Shown here in pieces: positions 5,659-12,825 of a DNA stretch of 13,232 bases; within the stretch, counting starts at the first letter, position 1, and each line of letters begins with the position of its first letter. Made by a program: the position numbers and the translations under genes. The DNA is from JBBDRV01 sp040905285 (GTDB lineage Bacteria; Bacteroidota; Rhodothermia; Balneolales; Balneolaceae), in NCBI GenBank assembly GCA_040905285.1, contig JBBDRV010000005.1:1-13232 (forward strand), read 5' to 3'. The notes under the pieces were generated by a model, which was not told where the DNA came from, made no database searches, and worked only from the letters and a program-made list of their open reading frames with translations.

Positions 5659-7923
5659 CTAAAAATAAACCCGGTAGAGTAAATTGACAGACCGGCCGGG
5701 CTCGGGGAAAAGATCTTTGACAAGGGAGAGATGGTTGTGGTACTCGGTATTGAACAGATTCAGTGCATTCACGGATATCGTATGCAGTGTTGTTCCCCAG
5801 CCAAGGGTGTATTGGGCAGTCAGGTCTGTGACAGTGTAGCCGTCTGTGGAGGTTTCAAATTCTCCCAGCCGCTCCTGGCGTGCCGCCATGCGTACACGGC
5901 CGCTGATTGAAAAATTATTGAAGGCATAGTATCTCAGTGCGATATTTCCCTGCAACGGGGGAATCAGCGGGAGCGGCTGTTCGGTTTCCTGCAGGTCGGT
6001 CAGTTCCATTTCTTCTTCGGAAACAACCCGGTCTCCCATGGTGAGGGACATGTTGCCGTCAATGGCAAGTTTGCTGTGAAGCTGAAATTCTGACGACAGT
6101 TCGGCTCCGTAAATTGTTGCCCGGGTGCCGAGGTACTGATAGGTGTCGAGATCGTACCGGGGAGGCCTGCGTTCTCCCGTATTCTGTGCGTGAAGATAAT
6201 TGCCGAAATAATTGTAGTAGCCTGTCAGTTCTATGCTGGCATTGTCCTGTTTGAAGCGGGCAAATAATTCACTTCCAAGCCCGCGTTCCGGGTCCAGGTC
6301 GGGATTGCCGACTTCAAACGAATAGACCGCCAGGTGGGGACCTTCAGAGTAAAGCTCTTCAAGACTGGGAGAACGCCAGGAATGCATAAAGGTCGATCCG
6401 AGAAAAAAACCGCGGCCAAAATCATAGATGGCTGATACGGAAGATTCCAGGCCGGTAAAATGACGTTCTCTTACATGGCCGATCCTTCCCATCCGTTCCT
6501 CTTCGGGAAGGGAAGTTGCATGATTCAGGCGCAATCCGGCTTCGAGGTGGAGGGTGCTGATATCTGCTTCCTGAATGGCAAACAGGGCACCGCTGAAAGC
6601 ATTCGAATTAGGTGTTCTGGATCCGGCTACCGCATAATCCGTGAATTCCCCCCAGATCCCGACCACCCCGCTGTCTAAAATCCCGCGGCCGCGGGTTCTC
6701 AATTTTACAGAAGCGACGGCGGTATCCATGTCGTACTGTGAACCGATGATGCCGCCGGGTTCTATTTCAACATGATGATAGCGGATAATGGAAGCCCGCG
6801 TTTCAAGAAGAGTAAAGACCGGTCCCCTGACCAGCAGTTCAGCCCGGCCCTCCGCCTGGTATTTGGACATTTCGATATCCACACCTCCGGAATGTCCGCC
6901 GTCAGGATCCGGGGGAATACCGTATTTGCTCAAGTACATCGAACCGGCTAAACCGGTATATCCCCAGGGACGTATGTAACTGCCTCCGAATGAGTTGCTG
7001 GAGGAACGCAGTGAGGTGTTGGGAAGTCTGCCGTCCGGGAGCCGGTAATCGCTGCCGATGCGGCCGTTCAGGTCGGCATTGAAAACAAAATCCTCATTCC
7101 AGGGTACGTTGACAGATCCTGCTGACATCAATCCCCCGTTGACAGTCGATCCCTGAAGGGACAAGGTGCCGGTGGTCTGGCCGGGAACACTGTTCGGAAT
7201 CTGGTTTCGCACCACGTTTATAACTCCGCCTATCGCGCCGGACCCGAATTCAAGGGCTGCCGGTCCACGGGCAATTTCAATTTCATCAGCGGATGACGGA
7301 TCCACTGCAACAGCATGATCGCCGGACGTCCAGGAGACATCCCCCGTTCTTTCCCCGTCTTCAAGTATCAGAACCCTTTCGTCGCCCAGACCACGGATAA
7401 CAGGCCTTCCCGGAGCCGCTCCCATGCTTCTTTCCGAAATACCTGCCTGATTGTCAAGGGTTCCGGACAGCGTTGTGCCCAGATCCCTTCGCAGCTGTTC
7501 GCCGATAATTTTAACCGATGCATGTTCCAGATTGGAACCGGTCGTGCCTTCTGCATCAGCCGTAACCTGGACGGCCTGACCGGAAAGCACGGTGGGCCTT
7601 ATCTCAAATTCCAGATTCGTTGTTTCGTCATCCCGGACGGTAATGGACCGGCTGCGGGAGGAATACCCGATACGATGTATGGTGACCGTATAGGATCCCT
7701 CGGGGATATTGGTGAGCCGGAAGCGGCCATTTCTGTCGGTCGTTGTCGTCCGGTTGATCTCTTCAAGATGGAGATAGGCAAAGGAAACGGGTTCCCCGGT
7801 TTCTGAATCGAGAATGATCCCTGAAACAGTCCCCGCTGTATCTTCATCGTCTGTTCGACCGGTTGAATAAGCTGCAGAAGTGATAAATATTAAAAATAAC
7901 AAAAAGGCTGTCGCTGTTTTCAA
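5659..7923 (-). CDS. TonB-dependent outer-membrane receptor, ZnuD-like
   Basis: A 754-residue receptor. It has a signal peptide (1-20), an N-terminal carboxypeptidase-regulatory-like beta-sandwich (about 31-108, GIILDSETGEPVSFAYL), a plug domain (about 134-240, RPVIRGLGDERVLILEDG and ARGPAALEFGSGAIGGVINV), and a 22-strand barrel ending in RVYF with a terminal Phe for BAM recognition. The plug pattern (SGDHAVAVDPSSADEIEI) and the barrel segment SKYGIPPDPDGG...YQAEGRAEL resemble ZnuD-type metal receptors. The loop after YGIP, His-rich in zinc receptors, has a single His here, so the substrate may not be zinc. Uptake is powered by TonB-ExbBD. The start is TTG (7923-7921): the in-frame upstream codons reach TAA at 7947-7945 with no other start, and MKTATAFLLF makes a good signal-peptide beginning. 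No partner lipoprotein (SusD type) or inner-membrane transporter is adjacent. Confidence 0.92.
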   Translation of the reverse strand: MKTATAFLLFLIFITSAAYSTGRTDDEDTAGTVSGIILDSETGEPVSFAYLHLEEINRTTTTDRNGRFRLTNIPEGSYTVTIHRIGYSSRSRSITVRDDETTNLEFEIRPTVLSGQAVQVTADAEGTTGSNLEHASVKIIGEQLRRDLGTTLSGTLDNQAGISERSMGAAPGRPVIRGLGDERVLILEDGERTGDVSWTSGDHAVAVDPSSADEIEIARGPAALEFGSGAIGGVINVVRNQIPNSVPGQTTGTLSLQGSTVNGGLMSAGSVNVPWNEDFVFNADLNGRIGSDYRLPDGRLPNTSLRSSSNSFGGSYIRPWGYTGLAGSMYLSKYGIPPDPDGGHSGGVDIEMSKYQAEGRAELLVRGPVFTLLETRASIIRYHHVEIEPGGIIGSQYDMDTAVASVKLRTRGRGILDSGVVGIWGEFTDYAVAGSRTPNSNAFSGALFAIQEADISTLHLEAGLRLNHATSLPEEERMGRIGHVRERHFTGLESSVSAIYDFGRGFFLGSTFMHSWRSPSLEELYSEGPHLAVYSFEVGNPDLDPERGLGSELFARFKQDNASIELTGYYNYFGNYLHAQNTGERRPPRYDLDTYQYLGTRATIYGAELSSEFQLHSKLAIDGNMSLTMGDRVVSEEEMELTDLQETEQPLPLIPPLQGNIALRYYAFNNFSISGRVRMAARQERLGEFETSTDGYTVTDLTAQYTLGWGTTLHTISVNALNLFNTEYHNHLSLVKDLFPEPGRSVNLLYRVYF

Positions 7924-8183
7924 AGTATCACTGGCATTTACAGATTAAAAATTACAGAAACTTCTTTTCGTCCGGAACAGGCCGGCAGGATGGCCGGTGC
8001 GGGTGACCGGTTCGTGAATAACAGGAATGAAGCTTGTCATATTCCGCAATTTGCATTGAATTGCAGAAAACCGTCCGGGCTTTCATGTAGCTGCAGGGGA
8101 GAAATCAGCAGACCTGCCGGCAGCAGAAGGTTGCCCGCTGTGGATTTGTAAAATCGGACCCTGTTCAGGATCACAAGATCACG

Positions 8184-8223
8184 GGGTATAGACATCTGAG
8201 GGTATTGATGACTGAGGGTATTG
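8184..8223. repeat. Direct repeats, 16-bp period (CTGAGGGTATTG)
   Basis: CTGAGGGTATTG occurs perfectly at 8196-8207 and 8212-8223. The core GGGTAT recurs a third time at 8184-8189, giving GGGTAT at 8184, 8200 and 8216, an exact 16-bp period. Such phased direct repeats may be an operator array for a DNA-binding regulator or simply a slippage product. The array is about 260 bp upstream of the receptor start and 340 bp upstream of the phosphodiesterase start. Confidence 0.6.
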
Positions 8224-8277
8224 TCTGTACATGTACCGGTAAAATATGAATTATGGATGAGCATTCAACAGACAATA
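8219..8277. repeat. 10-bp inverted repeat enclosing a GTACATGTAC palindrome
   Basis: TATTGTCTGT (8219-8228) and ACAGACAATA (8268-8277) are perfect reverse complements separated by 39 nt. The left arm overlaps the last unit of the 16-bp direct repeat and a perfect palindrome GTACATGTAC (8227-8236). It may be an operator pair or a stem in an untranslated leader. Confidence 0.5.
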
Positions 8278-8391
8278 GTTGTTTCAGGAAATAACAGGGA
8301 ATAAATGGATAAGGATTAATGTCTCTGTTCCTCTTTTTTGAAAATCTTTTTTGAATTGCCTGCCTGCCGCCGGCCGGCTGTCCGCCCCTGG

Positions 8392-8428
8392 CCGGTGCCC
8401 TGCACTTATGTCCGTTGCTCTGCACTTA
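8392..8428. repeat. 17-bp direct repeat, 20-bp period
   Basis: CCGGTGCCCTGCACTTA (8392-8408) is repeated as CCGTTGCTCTGCACTTA (8412-8428), with 15 of 17 bases identical and starts 20 bp apart. It lies about 135-170 bp upstream of the phosphodiesterase gene. A regulator-binding repeat or a local duplication are both possible. Confidence 0.5.
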
Positions 8429-8442
8429 CTTATTTATAGAAA

Positions 8443-8456
8443 GAATATTGATATTC
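8443..8456. promoter_or_regulatory. Palindrome GAATAT-TG-ATATTC, possible operator
   Basis: A perfect 6-bp inverted repeat with a 2-nt spacer, in an A/T-rich stretch about 107 bp upstream of the phosphodiesterase start. Its size and symmetry fit a dimeric repressor site; the regulator is unknown. Confidence 0.3.
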
Positions 8457-8476
8457 CACAGCAGACCTGATTACTT

Positions 8477-8508
8477 ATGGGGCAAATACAAGATGGGTCA
8501 AATACAAG
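8477..8508. repeat. Tandem 16-bp repeat ATGGGKCAAATACAAG x2
   Basis: Two head-to-tail 16-mers (8477-8492 and 8493-8508) differ at a single base (G/T). They lie 55 bp upstream of the phosphodiesterase start, probably in its leader or core promoter. This is the second 16-bp-period tandem in this intergenic region. Confidence 0.6.
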
Positions 8509-8562
8509 CAGGAGCGGGTTGGATTAAGCTGATGGCCTGGAACGGAAAATGCAATAGCGGAT

Positions 8563-10437
8563 ATGAGCAGAATTGATTACGACCCCCTTGTCCGTTCTTC
8601 CTGGAGCAGGATGCTCCGCCTTTGGAAGCCAATGGCCGCCTGGACCCTGCTGGTCTGGCTGTCAGTGGCTCTGATTCTGGCCCCGGTTACGACGATGGTT
8701 CTGGGGCTGGAAATTTTCCAGGGCAACGATCTGGTGATCGGGAATGAAGAGCTTCTGGAATGGCTGAAAAGCCCGGCCGGCATATCCTATCTCATCGTGT
8801 CCGGCGCACTTGGACTGATCAGTTCGGTGGTTCGGTTTGCAGGAATTTTCGAAATCGTTACTGAAGACCTGAACGGACGCTCTCCCGGGTTGAAAGTTAC
8901 GGTTCTGAGGGTGACAAGGATAATTCCCCGGCTCTTCAGGGCCTGCCTGCTTGCGGTTGCCGCTTCAATGGCTGTCCTGGTTCCGTTCGCAGGGGGACTG
9001 GGCCTGTTGTATTATCTGTTCCTGGCGGAACACGATATTAATTTTTATCTGGTAATCAGGCCGCCTGAACTGTATTACGCATTGTCGGCCGGCGCGATGT
9101 GGAGTCTTCTGTGGATCGGCGGTGTTCTCTATGTGTTCGGACGATCTGTTCTTGCATTGCCGGCTTACCTGTCGAATGACTACACACTGATTGAGGCGGT
9201 CAGAAAGTCGTGGTTTCTTGCAAAGGACCGGACTCTGCGGCTGCTTCGCCTGATGGCTTTTTTCATCGCGGCATGGCTGATTGCCCGGCTTGCCATGGAT
9301 ACCCTTTTGATTTTCACTGCCTCCAGGACACTTGGGTTTGTCGCGGAATACTCACCTTCCGTTCGCCTCGTCGTAATGGCAACGGCGGCTTTTGTGGCGC
9401 TTTCACTTGTTCTGGGTATTGTTATCGGTTTTTTTGCCTTCTCCTTCGGTTCCACACTGCTGACCAAATTTTACTATGAAGATACGAATCTGCATGGGAG
9501 CCATCTTCCGGCCCGGCGCTTCCGGAGGACCCGGACAGGAATGGCGGACATTGTCGAGCCCTGGCTAAGACCGCAACGTATCATTCCGCTGGTCCTGCTG
9601 GCGGGAGTCGTGAGCCTGATTGCCAGCGCTTACTGGCTTGACCGGCTTCCAGAACCCCGGGAAACCGTCATTGCCGCTCACCGGGCGGGACCCGCACCTG
9701 CGCCTGAAAACACACTTTCTGCTCTGGAGCAGGCTATTGAGGCGGGAGCTGATTATTCTGAGATCGATGTCCAGAGGACCCGTGACGGGGTTGTTGTGCT
9801 TGTGCACGATGCCGATTTAATGAGGGTTGCCGGGGTTCCTCTGGTTCTGTCTGAAACGGACTATGGAGAGATGGACGGCCTGGTGCAGCGGCCGGATGAC
9901 GGGACTTCTCCACGTGAACGGCGGGTGGTGACCTTGTCGGACATGCTTCAAAGAGCAGACGGCCGGATACGTTTGATGATTGAGCTTAAATACCACGGTT
10001 TTGATCCGCTTCTGGCGGAAGATGTCGTGACGGTCATTCGGGAACAGGAAATGGAAGATCAGGTAGCTGTAATGTCGCTCGACCTGAATGGCCTCCGACA
10101 GTTCATACATCTTGCTCCCGATATACGGACTGGATATATATCTGCCATTGCGATTGGAGATATCAGCCGGACGCCGGTGGATTTTCTGGCGATAAACCGC
10201 CAGGGGATCTCGTCGGGACTTATCCGCAATGCACGGCATCGAAATATGGACGTGTATGCCTGGACCGTAAACAGGGGGGATGCGATGGCCGAATTGATCG
10301 AAAAGGGTGTGGACGGTTTGCTTACGGACAATCCGGCACTGGCCGTACTTGTTCAAAAGGAACTGGCAGAGATGACGGTTGTGGAAAGACTGCTTCTCCG
10401 GTTTCAGTCGCTGATTGTTGATCCTGCAGACAGTTAG
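8563..10437 (+). CDS. Membrane-anchored glycerophosphodiester phosphodiesterase
   Basis: A 624-residue two-part protein. Residues 1-360 form a membrane region with about seven hydrophobic segments (near 25-48, 75-97, 124-152, 170-200, 228-252, 267-300, 340-357), like the GPDPase membrane domain (PF10110 type). Residues 366-600 are a GDPD TIM barrel: AHRAGPAPAPENT (His373, Arg374, Glu382, Asn383), EIDVQRTRDGVVVLVHD (Glu400, Asp402, His415), MIELK (Glu474) and VYAWTVN...GLLTDNP. These are the catalytic His pair and metal-binding acids. The enzyme cleaves deacylated phospholipid diesters to glycerol-3-phosphate and an alcohol; the membrane part may bring it close to lipid. HRG is changed to HRA at the first motif. 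The catalytic domain follows the last membrane helix; its side of the membrane is not settled by sequence. The gene is followed by a weak terminator. Confidence 0.9.
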   Translation: MSRIDYDPLVRSSWSRMLRLWKPMAAWTLLVWLSVALILAPVTTMVLGLEIFQGNDLVIGNEELLEWLKSPAGISYLIVSGALGLISSVVRFAGIFEIVTEDLNGRSPGLKVTVLRVTRIIPRLFRACLLAVAASMAVLVPFAGGLGLLYYLFLAEHDINFYLVIRPPELYYALSAGAMWSLLWIGGVLYVFGRSVLALPAYLSNDYTLIEAVRKSWFLAKDRTLRLLRLMAFFIAAWLIARLAMDTLLIFTASRTLGFVAEYSPSVRLVVMATAAFVALSLVLGIVIGFFAFSFGSTLLTKFYYEDTNLHGSHLPARRFRRTRTGMADIVEPWLRPQRIIPLVLLAGVVSLIASAYWLDRLPEPRETVIAAHRAGPAPAPENTLSALEQAIEAGADYSEIDVQRTRDGVVVLVHDADLMRVAGVPLVLSETDYGEMDGLVQRPDDGTSPRERRVVTLSDMLQRADGRIRLMIELKYHGFDPLLAEDVVTVIREQEMEDQVAVMSLDLNGLRQFIHLAPDIRTGYISAIAIGDISRTPVDFLAINRQGISSGLIRNARHRNMDVYAWTVNRGDAMAELIEKGVDGLLTDNPALAVLVQKELAEMTVVERLLLRFQSLIVDPADS

Positions 10438-10439
10438 GT

Positions 10440-10467
10440 TCCGCGGATATTCCGGGGGTCCCTTTTT
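10440..10467 (+). terminator. Weak candidate terminator after the phosphodiesterase gene
   Basis: CCGCGGA (10441-10447) pairs with TCCGGGG (10451-10457) around a TAT loop, with one mismatch, and is followed 5 nt later by TTTTT (10463-10467). It lies immediately after the stop at 10437. The imperfect stem makes this a low-confidence call. Confidence 0.35.
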
Positions 10468-10543
10468 AGGATAGAGTTTCTATTCATTCTGTCATACTTT
10501 ACACGGCAACGGGGTTGCACCACCACAGACACGGGTATTTCAC

Positions 10544-11305
10544 ATGAGACCATATATACTGGCAGAGTCCAGCTGGAAAGAAATAAAACATCAGCAGATC
10601 GATCTGGTCATTCTTCCCTGGGGCGCAACAGAAGCTCACAACTATCATCTTCCTTATGCTACCGACAACATTCAGGTGGATCAGATAGCCGCGGAGGCCG
10701 CCAGGCTGGCCTGGGAGGAGGGGGCCGGAATTATGGTATTGCCCTGCATCCCCTTTGGAGTCAATACCGGACAAACGGATATCAGGCTCGATATAAACAT
10801 GCATCCGAGCACCCAGGCAGCGATATTGAATGATGTTCTCGAAGTGCTGAACCGACAGGGTATAAGAAAATTACTGATACTTAACGGGCACGGGGGCAAC
10901 GATTTTAAAACCATGATCCGGGAGGCGGGTGTCACCTGGCCGGAGATGCTTATCGTCAGTTGCGACTGGTTCAGGGCCATGGACAAAACGGATTATTTTG
11001 AAAATGAGGGAGATCATGCCGATGAAATGGAAACGAGCCTGATGCTCTGGCTGGCAGAAGATCTGGTAAGGCCGTTGACTGTGGCCGGTGACGGCAAAGA
11101 GCGGCAATTCAGGATCCCGGCCCTGGGTGAAGACTGGGCCTGGACGGAACGGAAATGGTCGGCTGTTACAGAAGATACCGGGGTGGGGAATCCTCATAAA
11201 TCATCGAAAAGGAAAGGGGAGGTTTTTTTCAGGGATCTGACGAAGAAAATTGCCGGACTTTTTATTGATCTGGCAGCCGCGGATGCCGATGATATGTATG
11301 AATGA
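10544..11305 (+). CDS. Creatininase-family metal-dependent amidohydrolase
   Basis: A 253-residue protein of the creatininase fold, about the family's usual length. Metal-site motifs: LPWGATEAHNYHLPYATDN (Glu30, His32, Asp41), NGHGGN (114-119, His116) and GDHADEMETSLM (157-167, Glu161/Glu163). Family members hydrolyse amide bonds in small cyclic or N-formyl compounds (creatinine, formamidopyrimidines) or trim peptides (MftE in mycofactocin synthesis); GHGGN, rather than the GHFEN type of true creatininase, argues against creatinine as substrate. No neighbouring pathway points to the actual one. The gene sits alone, 106 bp after the phosphodiesterase gene, with a small GCAAC/GTTGC hairpin in its leader near 10506-10518. 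The acidic tail (DADDMYE) runs straight into ATGA-rich repeats after the stop. Confidence 0.88.
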   Translation: MRPYILAESSWKEIKHQQIDLVILPWGATEAHNYHLPYATDNIQVDQIAAEAARLAWEEGAGIMVLPCIPFGVNTGQTDIRLDINMHPSTQAAILNDVLEVLNRQGIRKLLILNGHGGNDFKTMIREAGVTWPEMLIVSCDWFRAMDKTDYFENEGDHADEMETSLMLWLAEDLVRPLTVAGDGKERQFRIPALGEDWAWTERKWSAVTEDTGVGNPHKSSKRKGEVFFRDLTKKIAGLFIDLAAADADDMYE

Positions 11306-11357
11306 TATGTTATGAATGATACTATGGATTACAGGTATGACGGATTACAGGTATGAC
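11297..11357. repeat. Tandem repeats: 16-bp GGATTACAGGTATGAC x2 plus a 14-bp period
   Basis: Two perfect adjacent copies of GGATTACAGGTATGAC lie at 11326-11341 and 11342-11357. Just before them TATGAATGATA occurs at 11297-11307 and 11311-11321 (14-bp period), so the end of the creatininase gene and the following spacer are built of short tandem copies. It may be a slippage or duplication zone, or paired binding sites upstream of rmuC. Confidence 0.7.
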
Positions 11358-11380
11358 AGAACCTGTCACCCTCTTTTGTT
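11354..11380 (+). terminator. Possible terminator after the creatininase gene
   Basis: TGACAG (11354-11359) and CTGTCA (11363-11368) form a perfect 6-bp stem with a 3-nt loop, followed by CCCTCTTTTGTT. The stem starts in the last copy of the 16-bp repeat. The stem is short and the T tract interrupted. A second hairpin TTCCGTC/GACGGAA (11390-11410) follows without a T tract. Confidence 0.35.
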
Positions 11381-11484
11381 ATGTTTACCTTCCGTCTGGT
11401 GAGGACGGAACAGAATACTGCAGATCAGAATAATCACAATGGTGGATATCAGGAATTTGTAAACATCAAAAAACGGATCTCAAT

Positions 11485-12825
11485 ATGGAGCTTATCACAG
11501 TTATCTTGATTTTGGCCGCCGCCGGGACAGGCATTGCGGCGGGGTATATGGCAGGGAACAGCAGGCTTTCACGCCTGGAGGAACGGAACCTGTCTGTGTC
11601 CGAACAGCATCTGGCAGCTGAAGAACAGCTGACGCAGGAGACCCGGCGGGCCAATGAAGCTGAAAAGAGAGTGGCAGAGCTTCAGGCTGATTTCAGGAAT
11701 CTGGAACAGCGTCTGGAAGAACAGAAACTGGAATTCGTAAAAATGGAGGAACAATTCCATACCCGTTTTGAAAATCTGGCCAACAGGATTCTGGAGGAGA
11801 AATCCAAAAAATTTACCGAACAGAACCGTGAAAAGCTCGATGAGCTTCTCAAACCGCTCGGTGAAAAGATTGAAGAATTCCGGAAACGGGTTGAACAGGG
11901 TCAGAAAGAAGATATTAAAGGCAGAAGTGCCCTTGAACAAAATCTGAAAACCCTTCAGGACCTCAACCAGAATATGGCTGAAGAAGCGAAGAATTTAACC
12001 CGGGCCCTGAAAGGGGACTCCAAACGACAGGGGAACTGGGGGGAAGTTATCCTTCAGCGTATCCTGGAACGTTCCGGATTGCAAAAAGGACGCGAATATA
12101 CAGTTCAGCAGAGCTTTATTACAGATGACGGACGTCGTTTGCAGCCGGACATCATCGTCAATCTTCCGGACGACAAACATCTTGTTATCGACTCCAAAGT
12201 TTCGCTGACAGCGTATGAACGGTTTAACTCTGCTGACGAGGAAGAAGTGCAGAACCAGGCGCTGAAAGAGCACCTTGTCTCCCTGAGAAAACACGTCAAA
12301 GATTTAAGTGCAAAGAACTACCAGCAACTGTGCAACAGAAGCCCTGACTTCATTCTGCTGTTTGTTCCGATTGAACCCGCTTTCGGCTATGCCATGCAGA
12401 ACGATGAGAATCTCTATAATGAAGCCTTTGACAGAAACATCATCATTGTAAGCCCGACCACACTTCTGGCAACACTTGCCACCATCGAAAATGTCTGGAA
12501 GCAGGAGTATCAAAACAAGAATGCACTTGAAATTGCGAGCCGCGGCGGGGCGCTGTACGACAAGTTTGTGCTGTTTGTAGAAAGCCTGAAGGATGTCGGG
12601 CAGCGCATTGAGCAAACCCGCAAAAGCTATGATGAAGCGATGACCCGCCTCAGCACGGGTTCAGGGAATTTGGTAAGGCAGGTTGAAATGCTTCGTGAAT
12701 TGGGTGCCAAAACGTCCAAACAGCTTCCCGGAGAATACAGTGATGGAGATTACAGGAATTCGGATCCGGAAGCACATGTAGTGGGAGAAGGGGTGAACGG
12801 CAGCGGAGAAGGGCGGCAGCCGTGA
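11485..12825 (+). CDS. rmuC: DNA recombination protein RmuC
   Basis: A 446-residue protein with the standard RmuC layout. An N-terminal membrane anchor (about 3-23) is followed by a long Glu/Gln-rich coiled coil (about 28-175) and the RmuC nuclease-like domain (about 180-405). The latter contains GNWGEVILQRILERSGL, a PD-(D/E)xK-type core PDIIV...LVIDSK (Asp222, Asp236, Lys238), FVPIEPAF, IIIVSPTTLLATLATIENVW and the helical tail QVEMLRELGAKT. RmuC limits inversions at short inverted repeats and has been linked to DNA-end processing; its biochemical activity is not firmly settled. The C-terminal 30 residues are low complexity (GEG, GNGSGEG). The next gene's GTG overlaps the stop by 4 bp, so the two are probably co-translated. 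The start ATG follows AAAAAACGGATCTCAAT, with only a weak ribosome-binding site. Confidence 0.95.
   Translation: MELITVILILAAAGTGIAAGYMAGNSRLSRLEERNLSVSEQHLAAEEQLTQETRRANEAEKRVAELQADFRNLEQRLEEQKLEFVKMEEQFHTRFENLANRILEEKSKKFTEQNREKLDELLKPLGEKIEEFRKRVEQGQKEDIKGRSALEQNLKTLQDLNQNMAEEAKNLTRALKGDSKRQGNWGEVILQRILERSGLQKGREYTVQQSFITDDGRRLQPDIIVNLPDDKHLVIDSKVSLTAYERFNSADEEEVQNQALKEHLVSLRKHVKDLSAKNYQQLCNRSPDFILLFVPIEPAFGYAMQNDENLYNEAFDRNIIIVSPTTLLATLATIENVWKQEYQNKNALEIASRGGALYDKFVLFVESLKDVGQRIEQTRKSYDEAMTRLSTGSGNLVRQVEMLRELGAKTSKQLPGEYSDGDYRNSDPEAHVVGEGVNGSGEGRQP

Larger units (their letters stand above)
7924..8562. other. Gene-poor 639-bp divergent intergenic region
   Basis: Separates the minus-strand receptor from the plus-strand phosphodiesterase. 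Short ORFs here (for example 75 codons on the minus strand at 8037-8264) lack signal peptides, recognisable domains or ribosome-binding sites, and they overlap repeats, so I do not call them genes. The segment instead contains several short direct and inverted repeats (8184-8223, 8219-8277, 8392-8428, 8443-8456, 8477-8508) and a GC-rich patch near 7970-8020. Both flanking promoters must lie here. Confidence 0.6.

Noticed and set aside
7924..8100. Cobalamin or other metabolite riboswitch upstream of the TonB receptor
   Set aside because: No B12-box-like sequence or other recognisable aptamer core was seen on the minus strand in the leader.
8037..8264. 75-codon minus-strand ORF upstream of the TonB receptor (and a second ORF at 8171-8425)
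   Set aside because: No signal peptide, domain, ribosome-binding site or family resemblance; both overlap the direct repeats and each other.
9817..10356. 179-codon minus-strand ORF inside the phosphodiesterase gene
   Set aside because: Antisense to the conserved GDPD catalytic domain; its basic, Ile/His/Pro-rich composition is typical of shadow ORFs.
10506..10518. GCAAC-GGG-GTTGC hairpin as a terminator or regulator before the creatininase-family gene
   Set aside because: Only 5 bp with no T tract; a stem this short is common by chance, so it is mentioned only in the gene entry.
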